From Phytophthora quininea (taxonomy: Eukaryota; Oomycota; Peronosporomycetes; Peronosporales; Peronosporaceae), in NCBI GenBank assembly GCA_011947345.1, contig JAAVTG010000229.1, forward strand, positions 310,001 through 374,000: a DNA stretch of 64,000 bases. Reading direction: 5' to 3'. The translations under genes were made by a program, and so were the position numbers. The notes beneath the pieces are model-generated. The model was not told where the DNA came from, made no database searches, and worked only from the letters and a program-made list of their open reading frames with translations. Numbering within the stretch: the first letter of the stretch is position 1; every line of letters starts with the position of its first letter. Positions 11,721-20,808 of this stretch are shown here, piece after piece.

Positions 11721-11840
11721 AAAATGAACGTGACCAGACGTAAACTTCATGGTCGCCTTGTATACAGCGGAACGGGACCTTACATAAACTTTATGGCCGC
11801 ATTGTATATGGAGTCGGACGTGAGCGATGCGAACTCGCAA
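11574..11840 (-). pseudogene. Damaged copy of the last exon of the left-edge gene, fused to unrelated sequence
   Basis: The minus strand encodes IDPVKKEFPAVALHVTAEEM followed by RLVRKTYASG, matching exon 655-849 of the gene at the left edge. The usual upstream exons are missing. Instead the frame continues upstream into unrelated sequence (MKFTSGHVHFDDPQSF). After YASGVR the frame differs from the left copy by one base (CGAAGAC against CGAGAC), so the tail is read differently. This looks like a 3' fragment carried along by the inverted duplication. Confidence 0.6.
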
Positions 11841-11879
11841 TTACTGCCCGGATTAAATTCGCGATGTGTCACCGCATAG

Positions 11880-12387
11880 TCATCTCGGGATCGGTAAATG
11901 GGAATCACCGAGTCGTGACGGATTGAGCGAAGGTATTTTATGTCAGCTACGGATGCTGGCCGGTTGGAGGCGTCTCGTGGTTGCACGGCAACTGCCTGCA
12001 GCAGACTTGGAGTCGTGGGACTGTTCTGCTAGCGGGCAAGACCACATCCGTGCGGTTCATCAATCCCAATAATGCTGCTTTAGCACGTCTGCATGATGCA
12101 GCACCATTTTGAACATGATTTGCCGTTGAGAAGAAAGGGAAAGAAACAAAGCTGTGATCACCCGATGCGATGGGTTTGTTGTATCTCGGTGGAAACGATC
12201 TGTTCATGGTGCTCGGAGGCGATAAAACTGGATCATCCTCCCATGATGCAGCCAGTTTATCATGTTGCGTTCAACTAATCATTTTTTCTAGAGAACTCGT
12301 GGAATAAGACGAGTTCGAACGAGGCTCTGCTTTATCAGTCTTGTACCACGAGCCTTGCTGATGCTGGCAACACTGTTAGTAGTTCCA
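11880..12387. other. Intergenic, no gene seen
   Basis: No conserved frame, repeat or RNA gene was recognised on either strand. It includes the 3' flank of the hydrolase gene that ends at 12,388. Confidence 0.4.
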
Positions 12388-13533
12388 TTACCTCTTCAGC
12401 TGGGTCAGGTGGGGCAGCACGCGCGTCTTGATGGCCTCCATGAATTGCGAGTAGCCGTGTCCAAAGTGGTTCTCCACGCGCGGCACCACCAGGTCCGACA
12501 CTTCGACGTTCACACAGCTCGCAGCGACGAAAGCCAAAGCCTGGCCGCCAGCCGCCGCTGCGCCGTTCTGCAGCATCCAGAACAGTTTATTGAGTACGCC
12601 GTCGCGCGCCGAGAAGACGTTGACAAACGTGCCAATGTCCGGGTCCAGTCCTTTCGTCACGTTCTCGAGTCCTTGCTCGTCCGCAGTGAAAGCGCCGGCG
12701 AAACTCACGGCGTTGGTAAAGGTCGGCAGCGTCTGCTTGGTCTCGTCTCGGATCTTGGCCATCTCCTGGAAGGCCGAATAGATGACGGCGCCGCCCAGCG
12801 AGTGGCCGAAGATGGAGATTTTACGGTTCCGCAGCAGTGCAGGGCGTTCGGCCAGCACGTGAGCCAGCAGCACGCCCACCTGCTCTGCCTTGCCCTGTGC
12901 ACTGTGCCATGGGTTGCCTGTGAAATGCGCCACCATGGAGCTGACGGAGGAGCTGTTGAAGTTGTCATTAACATGGCAGCAGAACTCGTTCCAGGCTGCA
13001 GCGTCGCCGGCCTCCCACTGCACGGCAAACACTGCCGCGTTGTCGTCCTGGCACCAGGCCTTCCAGTTGAGCTTGGGGTCGTCGCTCTGCGTCATGAAGC
13101 CGTTGATGCACAGCACAAGGTGTGTGCAGGTGGCGACATCTCCGCTGAGCGGCTGCAGCGTCAACTTCTGCACCGTCCGCTTCCTCTTGGCCACGTTGAG
13201 CGTCGCCATGGCGCCGTCGTAGGCGCTGGCCCAGAGCGTCGTCTTGGCGGCCGGAGCTGCAGGGGCGGGGATGGACGCAGCCAGGCGTTCAAGGCGCCCA
13301 GAGCTCCCCACTGCCACCGCCGCCAGCTCCGAATTGCCGAGCGACTGTTGCTCCCTCGCGTTGTGCTGCTGCCGCACGCGCTCCACGACGTCGGCAGCGT
13401 CCTGCAGCAGCAGTTGGGAGATCTGCTCGCGGGCCGAAGACGACGGAGAGGCCTCGAGCTGCTGCAGCTGCTCGGACGAGAGCAGCCCTCGACGGTGCAG
13501 CTCCTGCGCGTCAGCCGCCAGCTCCATCTCCAT
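12388..13533 (-). CDS. DUF726/TMCO4-like alpha/beta hydrolase
   Basis: Intact frame of 381 residues, started at the ATG at 13,533. The frame stays open upstream, but an Arg-rich translation there would reach beyond the divergent neighbour's start. The N-terminal third is helical and Gln/Glu-rich. The catalytic part starts around residue 130 (THLVLCINGFMTQSDD) and contains the nucleophile elbow SIFGHSLGGAVIYSAFQEMA, with Ser as likely nucleophile. Downstream segments (VSFAGAFTAD, TFVNVFSARDGVLNKLFWML, HFGHGYSQF) fit the DUF726 family, with Asp in SARDGVL and a late His as candidate triad members. Family members are membrane-associated lipase-like proteins. Here the hydrophobic N-terminal segments of TMCO4 are not obvious. 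The substrate is unknown. Confidence 0.75.
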   Translation of the reverse strand: MEMELAADAQELHRRGLLSSEQLQQLEASPSSSAREQISQLLLQDAADVVERVRQQHNAREQQSLGNSELAAVAVGSSGRLERLAASIPAPAAPAAKTTLWASAYDGAMATLNVAKRKRTVQKLTLQPLSGDVATCTHLVLCINGFMTQSDDPKLNWKAWCQDDNAAVFAVQWEAGDAAAWNEFCCHVNDNFNSSSVSSMVAHFTGNPWHSAQGKAEQVGVLLAHVLAERPALLRNRKISIFGHSLGGAVIYSAFQEMAKIRDETKQTLPTFTNAVSFAGAFTADEQGLENVTKGLDPDIGTFVNVFSARDGVLNKLFWMLQNGAAAAGGQALAFVAASCVNVEVSDLVVPRVENHFGHGYSQFMEAIKTRVLPHLTQLKR

Positions 13534-13673
13534 TGGGGACGGATGAAACCGAATGCAGAGTAGCGGAGAAAGTGCCCCACGTTGAAGTGCCAGGTCAAGA
13601 CGATGGAGACGTTGGTGGCCTTGCGGTCTCCGTTTTCTGTTCCTGTCCAGCAGTTTATTGACTATCACTGCGT
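13534..13673. promoter_or_regulatory. Short divergent promoter region
   Basis: Only about 140 bases separate the start codons of the hydrolase (minus) and EAPP (plus), so both promoters must lie here or overlap the coding ends. No specific motif was assigned. Confidence 0.45.
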
Positions 13674-14792
13674 ATGCGCCGCCACGACGTGGCCTTCTCG
13701 CCGTACAGCGAGGACGCCGAGGACTACTACAACTACGTGCCGAGCGACGACTCTGACAGCGACACGGAGGACGCACTGGAGCCGTCAAATGCCGTGAAAC
13801 CAGCGGACCCGGTCGAGGAACTGGCAGCGACGTTTGCATCGTCGAGCTCCATCAATTCGTCGGTATTGACGCCGATCGGTGGCTTTGCACCAAGACACGA
13901 CAAGCGTCGAGAGGCTCAAGCTTCGTCCCCAGGAGTGTGCAGTCAAGGGAATGGCCAAGAGCTGCGTATGTCGCCCAGAGCGTTAGAGCAGCATGAAGAG
14001 CGACGCAACAGGTTGCAAGCAGCTTTGGATGGTGTTGGAAGTGGAGGTTTGAACTCTGGAGAAGCTCCGTTCCGGTTCACGAGTCAACGAGCTTTAGAGA
14101 GCTCCGATGAAGAGATGAAGGACAGTGGGGCGTCTCCAGCACCAACAGAACAAGTGGAAGGCCACGGCCCGGAGAAGAAATCGCTGGGGAGAATGAGATC
14201 GACTTCCAGCGATAGTGAACATGGAGCGATGGAGCCCGATCCACTGTACGACGAGCAGCTTGACGATGCGGATGAGAAGTGGGTGGACACCAATCTACGT
14301 GCGTTCTGCTGCTGCTGGTTGCTGAATGTCATCATGTCTTGCTAATTGGTGCGTGTTTTGTAGGTGGAGAAAGGTCGACCAAGCCAGAGACAGAAGCTAC
14401 ACTGTGCTGCCCGTGCTGTTTCGTGACGGTGTGCTTGACTTGCGAGCGGTACGATGACAGTGATGGATATGAATGGGTATGCTAAGCAAAGACGCTGTTG
14501 AATGGATTGCAGGCACGCGACCTACACGAACCAGTATCGCGCTTCAGCAGCGATCAACTGCCGTGTTAAGAAAGACGAGATCCTGACGTACACTACGACT
14601 GAAGCTGGCATGCCGTTCCAGAAGAGGCGAAGCCTATCAGCCAAGACAGCAACCACCAGCCAGCAGATTGCACGGCTGCTGCAGACCAATGAGTATCACT
14701 CGGTGGTCTGCTCGGATTGCGGGACGATGGTGGGCGTGTTCGACCACCACCAGCGATACCACTTCTTCAACGTCTTACCCAGCAACTGCTAG
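13674..14792 (+). CDS. EAPP: E2F-associated phosphoprotein (EAPP) homologue
   Basis: Three exons: 13,674-14,298, 14,364-14,448 and 14,513-14,792. Introns are GTGCGT...TAG and GTACGA...CAG, and the frame is kept across both. The first exon is acidic and Ser-rich, ending in PLYDEQLDDADEKWVD, the family's hallmark segment. Exons 2-3 carry the conserved cysteine pairs (LCCPCCFVTVCLTCERH, CSDCGTMVGVFD) and the C-terminal YHFFNVLPS motif. EAPP in animals is a nuclear phosphoprotein that binds E2F and affects the cell cycle; the oomycete role is unstudied as far as the sequence tells. No frame break was found. Confidence 0.9.
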
Positions 14793-15087
14793 AGCCTGTT
14801 CCTGTTGCCGTTGGCGACTAAAATGACGCAGCATATGGGCCTTTGCTGCGGAAGACATTGGACTGGAGGATGAATCCTGCGATCACTATTATATATGCGG
14901 ATGGAAATGCTTCCCACCTCGGCTTTTGCTTGACCACTGTACATGGCACGCACGCACGACATCGTGGGCGCTCGAATTGTTTGACTTGCTGCACGCAAAA
15001 AGCCACTAGGTTTGCTCTTAGAGCCTCGTGGCTTCGTTGTTTCTGTTGGTTTCTTGGGTTTCAATCATTCACTTGGGTGCCCCTTCC
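14793..15087. other. Convergent intergenic spacer
   Basis: Lies between the ends of EAPP and the kinase gene. Nothing recognised beyond the two 3' flanks. Confidence 0.4.
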
Positions 15088-17528
15088 TTAGGCAAGAGCG
15101 ATGCCTACGTTCTGGACCTTGTCGTTGAGCTCGGAGACCAGCGCCTCCAGCTGCAAAGTAGCCTGCGATCGATCACGCACCAGGCGGACGGCAGCTGCCA
15201 GCTTTGCTTGCAGATCGCGGAGCTCTTCCAGCGCCGACGCTGGAGTTACTACACGACCTGAAGCTGCCAAGATCTTGCGAAGCTGTTCACACACTTCCTC
15301 GCTGGTAGGTCGCTCGGCTGGGTCGATGGCAGTCATGCGAAGCACGAGATCCATCTCCATGGGGAACTGCTGACGTGCCTTCTGGGGCACCACGCCATGA
15401 CGCACCCCGTTAGCACCTGCGACCGCTCCATCATCGTGCCAAACGGACAGCACAACTCCAACAAAATCACGCCTAACGCAAAGATGTCCGACTTGATCGA
15501 GTACTTGGCACTTTTGAGCCGAGTGGCGGCGCTTTTGAGCAGATTGCTGCTGCTGTAGCGATAGCCAAGCTGCTCGGGCGACGCGTACGTGAACGTACCT
15601 AGAGCTGTCGTGTGGTTGCCGTACTCGTCCCCACTCAGTCTCAGCTCCTGCAGACGTTCCCTAGGCGACACTCGTCCGTCCGACGAGCTCTCAGCAAATA
15701 CCGACTTGGACAGCCCAAAATCACCGATCTTGGCCACATCCCCGTGGATGAAGATGTTGTCTGGCTTTAGGTCGCGGTGGATCACGCCGTACGAATGCAT
15801 GTGGGCGACGCCCTGCACAGCACCTAAGAAAAGCTTCAGCCCTTCCAAGTGCTTTGGAGACGTGTTCGACCACGACGACCTTTCCTCAAGCGAAGATCGA
15901 AGCCATGCGCCAAGGTTCGAGTGCTCCTGCTCTGGAGTGTTGAGCTGATCTAAAATGTGGTGGATCGGCTCGTGACCAGCAGCCGAACTCGGCGATGATG
16001 GCACCGAGTTCACCGCCGTGCCGCACAGCTCCATCTGAATGTAGAGAATCACCTGTGACTTCAGAACTGGTTCGCTAACAACATCGCCAACGTTCGCCTT
16101 CAGCTCATTGGTTTGCTGGTAGGAAGCTTCATCGTCCACACACAACCCAACAGCATCGTCGCCGTCGTCCTCAAAGTCGAAGCCAGGCGTCGAGTATTCA
16201 TCGAGACTGATCGAGTCCGAGGAGAACTCGAGCGAGAAGGACTGATTGTCAGCCTTCATGCTCGCACGAAGTTCCTCCTCCTCGTCCAACAGCTCCAGCT
16301 GCTGGCGATGAAGGTCCTGTACCTCACTACCGCTCTCCAAGGAAGGCACATCTGAACCACGTACGCTTTCCGTAGACGAGCTGGGGGCCGCCACACACGC
16401 ATCAACCTCCGTCCACGCCGTGTGGTAGCGCACCACGTTCGCATGAGGCGCCATCGACGCCATCAAGCGCACTTCACGCAGTGCCTGGCTCTCCGCACGT
16501 TGAGCGTCCAGCTCCGTCGCGCGGGGAAGCACTACCCTCTTCACTGCGTAGAAGCAGCCGTCGACCTTACTGCGCACCTTAAACACCGAGCCTTGTCCAC
16601 CTTCACCCAGAGATCCCACCACCTCAAAATCCTGCTCGAAGCGAGAGGCAGGTGCGTTCGGGTCCTGAGACGTCAGGGGCGTGGTTTTGGGCTCCGTTGA
16701 GGTTACAATAGGCGGCGGCACGGCCGCTTTCGTCGTCAGCAAGACCGGCACCGACTCGGTCCGCTTGAAAGCTGCAGTTTGTTTGCTTTCCTGCGTCCTG
16801 TCATCCTGCACCGCCAAAGCCGGCGCTTCCAGCTTGAGCGTCTCTAAGAACGCCGCGCGCTTCCTGTCGTCCTGCTTCTTCTGCTCCTGATGAGCTTGTT
16901 GGTCCACACCATGTTTAAAGAAGGCTGGGAAGCGGTCAGTTTGCGAGCCGAGCCACTGCGTCATCCGCTTCTGCGGGAACAGCGTCCCCGAGTAGAAGGG
17001 CGACATGGAGGACAAGGTGGCACTGCTTTGAGTCCGCACAGGCACTCGGCGCACGGGGGCGGGCGGTAGTGGCGGCAGCTGTGCCGTTTGCTTCATCTCC
17101 TGCGTGTCTCCCGACGTTCCTGTGACTGCATTGTCCTCCTCAGCGCCTGTCTGGAAGTACCCGATGAACGGGTTCGTCTTGTCCACCGACGTCCCTCTCT
17201 TCAGGTGCAGCTCGTCCACCACGACGGTACTGACTGCACTATGGCCACGTGCGGCCGCAGCCCGCCGACCCTGGTCCGTAGCGGAGTGTAGGGACGCGAT
17301 CACGGCTCCGTCGTCCAGCGTGTCGTCCGCACAGCCCCAGAGGGAGCCGTCTGTGCTCACAGGGGAGCTGGGGGACGACAGCCGGCCGCCGAGCTGCGAC
17401 GAGGCTGCGCGCCGCACGTTGGCCCCATTCTTGGCGAGACCGAAGGCCAGCGCGCCCTGCATGGGCAACAGCGCCGGCGTCTTGGGCGGGGAAGCCACAG
17501 GCCGGTTAGAGACGCAACGCAAACGCAA
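15088..17528 (-). CDS. eIF2alpha-type protein kinase, one frameshift
   Basis: A protein of about 810 residues with a long low-complexity N-terminus (residues 1-295). The kinase domain follows: Gly loop GEGGQGS, catalytic-lysine region FYAVKRV, HRDLKPDNIF, DFGLSK and YASPEQLGY. A long acidic insert splits the N-lobe (about residues 370-480), and the C-lobe has LLELCCPFGTMMERSQVL. Both are typical of the GCN2/PERK/PKR group, which phosphorylates eIF2alpha to slow translation under stress. No HisRS-like or RWD domain is visible, so this is not GCN2 itself. The frame shifts at the CCCC run 15,404-15,407 and continues to the stop at 15,088 with the last kinase helix (DPAERPTSEEV) and a coiled coil. 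One missing base explains it. Confidence 0.8.
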
Positions 17529-18299
17529 CGCGGGCCGGTATGGGCCGCCAGAGCCTCGGGTCGTTGGTGCTGGTGCCTTCGACTGGGTCCTTGTCCACGG
17601 CGTAGGGCGGAACGCGGCGACCTGCGTGCAGACAACCTGAGCCGTTGCGGGCCAATTAGAGAGTGAATGTCGGTGGGCTGTTACCCGCGGAAGATGGTGG
17701 GACGGGCATACCGAGAATAGCAGGGATCGACGTCATTCGAGAACCAGCGACGTCACCGCGTTCAACACGTTCGTTGCCGAACTTGGCAAACGCCGACAAT
17801 GCCGCGCATGAAGACTCCTTTGCTCCCATATCATCGTCTAGCTGTGCTGATGCTCGTGGCTCGGTCTAGTTCAGGGTGCGTCGTTCTCCTCAGCGCGGCA
17901 GCATTTTACATGAACCGTCGCGTTTGTCACCGCGTGAGCTTTGTAAGCCCCCAGGCTTCAACACGCGAGCATTACCTGCCACGTGGACGCCGCAGACAAA
18001 ACGGCCACGATGCAATGGGCTTTGCAAGCAAACACTGCACAGCTTTAGGAAGGCAACAATTGATAGCAACCAAGAAGATATCGAGCTACAGCAGTGCGGG
18101 GACTAGTATTTTATCATCGCTTTGGCCGGCATTGCGTGAGCAAGCGACTAGCCATGACTCCACGCTCAATTGCTGCCGCGGGGCAGACGCCTGGCCGGTC
18201 TTGGTTCATCATTGCCCGGGGCTGTCGCCCAATGTTGGCGGATCTCCTCCATGAACCTGGCAGCTACAACAACGCAAAATGGTTAAAAATGAAAAGACA
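17529..18299. other. Intergenic, no gene seen
   Basis: About 770 bases holding the presumed kinase promoter. Short open frames on + look like chance frames, with no start context or domain. No repeat was noticed. Confidence 0.35.
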
Positions 18300-19065
18300 T
18301 CACATCGCCGCCCACGCACCAGTTACCGCATCCTGCAGAACAATGAAGTTCTCCGTGTTGGTCTTGAATGCGGCGACGCTCCAGTTTGCACTCCCGTAAT
18401 GACCCACACGCCATCGATAACCATCACCTTGTTGTGCATCAATCCGGTCCGGGTGTGAAATTGGAGCTGGACGTTGCTCAGGCGGAGGCGTGTGATCGCG
18501 TTTGCAGACGCGCGAGCTGTAGCCTGTTGCCGATCCAAGTAGAGACGCACGGTCACGCCACGGGCCGTGGCGGCAATGAGCTCCCGCACCAACTCCATGT
18601 GCGTCAGCACAAACAGCTCGACGTCAATCGTGCGACTCGCACGACGTATCAGCTGCAGCAGGAGCGGCACCGCACGTCGCTCCCGCGAGAACACCACGTC
18701 GATGACCGCGGTGCGCTGCTGTAGCTGGTACATCGTCACCCTGTAGTAGGGGGCGAGCGATGACCGAGCCACGTCGAGCGCTAGTGCTGTTGCTCGCATG
18801 GACGATCTCGTCCCCGGGGCGAGCGCCGCGATCGCAACGGTGATTGCCGCTTGGTGGTGGCGTGGAGGGCGCCCACCTTGTCCCGCCGCCAGGCCACGCC
18901 CTTGATTGTACTGCGTCCAAAAGCGTCGAACCGTCGACTCGTGGATCGGGAAGGCCCTCGCCGCGCCACCGAAGTCGGGTGGGCCCCGAGCAGCGTGCTC
19001 GCGGCGAGGAAGCGGATGATGGCGCGCCGGGTATCCAGCGGCACGGTCTGTCGAGGAGCGCTCAT
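18300..19065 (-). CDS. Helix-turn-helix plus phospholipase-D-like ORF, frameshifted
   Basis: Starting at ATG 19,065 (MSAPRQTVPLDTRRAII), the N-terminus looks like the helix-turn-helix of Tc1/mariner-type transposases. A helix, HESTVRRFWTQYNQG, a GRPPRHHQ linker and a second helical unit (TRSSMRATALALDVARSSL) follow. From about 18,730 the frame becomes a PLD-like domain: VFSRERRAVPLLLQLIRRAS, DVELFVLTH, then the HxK half-site HNKVMVIDGVWVITG. Only one HxK site is present, as in the dimeric Nuc/mitoPLD (zucchini) class. The frame breaks early (around 18,960) and again at CCC 18,393-18,395. After the second break an NTENFIVLQD motif and a stop at 18,300 follow in the next frame. High GC. A gene fusion, two adjacent genes, or part of a mobile element are all possible. 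Confidence 0.55.
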
Positions 19066-19213
19066 CTTTGACAATGGCTCGTGTGGCGCGGGCGCGGCAG
19101 CAGCCATCTTGGAAGGCCTTCCTTGGAAGGCCACCCACCCACAGCCAAGCGACAACCCGCTGGAAGCGCCGTTGGGCGCAATTGCCGACAAAAAGATTTT
19201 TTACCTTGCCAGC

Positions 19214-19474
19214 ATGAGCAGCCGCAACCTTCGCCTGGAAGAGTACGCGTCTTCAGGGCCCGCCATGGAGGGAGAGGACGCAGACAACACGCTGTCGTCC
19301 GTCAAGGTGCGTCCCGTGCACTCAGCGAGCCGATCTTCAGCCACTACCTCCGCTCGTGGGGCGTACAGCGCCGCCAACTCGCACAAGCTCAGTGACCAGT
19401 ACATGGAGGCCTTTGACGCCGCGTTCGAGGAGCTCGGCCGCGGAGGCTGCGCGTACAGGCCAGCCAAGATGTAG
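19214..19474 (+). CDS. Possible small protein, unknown
   Basis: Frame of 86 residues starting MSSRNLRLEEYASS, acidic then Ser/Ala-rich, ending just 40 bases before the WD40 start. No domain was recognised. It may be a separate short gene, an upstream ORF, or the true N-terminus of the WD40 gene joined by an intron I could not resolve. Confidence 0.35.
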   Translation: MSSRNLRLEEYASSGPAMEGEDADNTLSSVKVRPVHSASRSSATTSARGAYSAANSHKLSDQYMEAFDAAFEELGRGGCAYRPAKM

Positions 19475-19514
19475 CAATGACGACAACCTTCGAAAACCAA
19501 CTTCGGCGACCAAA

Positions 19515-20666
19515 ATGACGCGGCTGGAGACGAAAACCTCGTCATGCAGCGCTGATCGTGGCGATCTCAACGGCGCGTGGCTGCAGGGTCCCAAAGATCC
19601 GCAAGGACAGGCCCACGCAGTGTCTGCACAGCCTCTAATGTGTATGAGCATGAGCCACGACGAGAGTGAAGTGGTGGTGGGCAGTAGCGACCACGCGCTG
19701 TACGTCATCCCGTTGACATCATCTGCCAAAGCTCCAAGCAAAGCCAAGACGCTGTACACCAAGAAGTTCGGCCACCAGGAGTGGGTGACCTGCGTCACGC
19801 ACTTGTCCGACCGACGGGTCGTTAGCGGCGGCATGGACAGCAAACTGTGTCTGTGGGACGCCAACGGCGTCAAGTGCGAGGACTTGGTCGGCCACAGCGG
19901 CTCCGTCTCGTGCGTGCTCAATGTCAACGACGACGTGGTGCTGAGTGCCGGGTACGACAAGATGCTACGGCTCTGGGACGTCAGTCGGCGAGCGTCCAGC
20001 AGACAGCGCGAGCAGAGCGTTATGAAGGCGACCACAGCGCCGATCTTGGACGTTGCGCTGCTCCGAGGAGCTCAGCAGTCGGCGGTATGTGGAGATCGCG
20101 ACGGAACCGTCCAATTGATCGACTTGGAGGCGAGCAAAGTGCTTCGCAAACATGCCAATGCGCACCGAGGACACGCCACGAGTGTGCTTGGTCATAGCGA
20201 AGCAGAAGACTCTGGCTTCTGCTACTTTTCGGGAGGACAAGACGGCGCCGTCAAAGTCTGGGATACCCGTGAGAAGTCGGCAACATTTTCGCTGGACATT
20301 CACATTGACCCACGAAGCGGCAAAGCTGGAGCTGTGGGCTTCCTACGCGAGCCTGAGCAGGACCCGAACGTGCTGCTAACTGGCGGTGCCGACGGAGTTA
20401 TCAATGTACTGGACAAGCGGCAGTCGTACGGCGTGCTACACAGCTTTACAGAGCACGTGGACTTCATTTATTCAATGGAAGTCCGCAGCCAGATTTGCTT
20501 CAGTGGAGCAGGCAACGGGATGCTGCACGTGCACGACTGGAAAGCTGGTAAGCTATTGTACGGCCTTGGGGCGAACCAAGCAGCTGTGCGGGCTATTGCA
20601 GCCTCCGCGACTCAACTTGTAGCGGCCGGAGACGACGGTGGTGTCATCGTATATGACATGAACTAA
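19515..20666 (+). CDS. WD40-repeat protein
   Basis: Intact frame of 383 residues from ATG 19,515. At least six WD-type blades are visible: VVSGGMDSKLCLWD, VVLSAGYDKMLRLWDV, AVCGDRDGTVQLIDL, YFSGGQDGAVKVWDT, LLTGGADGVINVLDK and a last CFSGAGNGMLHVHDW. They form a single beta-propeller scaffold with no enzymatic domain. I cannot assign it to a named WD40 family. The next gene on the same strand is an IQ/C2-like protein, 140 bases downstream; the neighbourhood does not settle its role. Confidence 0.8.
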   Translation: MTRLETKTSSCSADRGDLNGAWLQGPKDPQGQAHAVSAQPLMCMSMSHDESEVVVGSSDHALYVIPLTSSAKAPSKAKTLYTKKFGHQEWVTCVTHLSDRRVVSGGMDSKLCLWDANGVKCEDLVGHSGSVSCVLNVNDDVVLSAGYDKMLRLWDVSRRASSRQREQSVMKATTAPILDVALLRGAQQSAVCGDRDGTVQLIDLEASKVLRKHANAHRGHATSVLGHSEAEDSGFCYFSGGQDGAVKVWDTREKSATFSLDIHIDPRSGKAGAVGFLREPEQDPNVLLTGGADGVINVLDKRQSYGVLHSFTEHVDFIYSMEVRSQICFSGAGNGMLHVHDWKAGKLLYGLGANQAAVRAIAASATQLVAAGDDGGVIVYDMN

Positions 20667-20808
20667 AGTTTGTAGAACGTAGCGACGGCATGAGGAATAT
20701 CTACGAGCAACTCGGTAGATACATGCTCCTGAATTTTGCTTTATGGTGACGGCCATGCAGTGAGGTATCGTCCAAGAAAAGTATCAAGCACGAACAGTCG
20801 GAAAGCCC

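Noticed and set aside
12301..12330. T-loop-like string GAGTTCGAAC suggesting a tRNA
   Set aside because: No matching acceptor, D or anticodon arms could be folded around it.
19191..19475. Long + frame through the HTH/PLD region (18,851-19,474)
   Set aside because: Upstream of 19,214 it is antisense to the HTH segment. Only the part from 19,214 is kept as a possible small protein.
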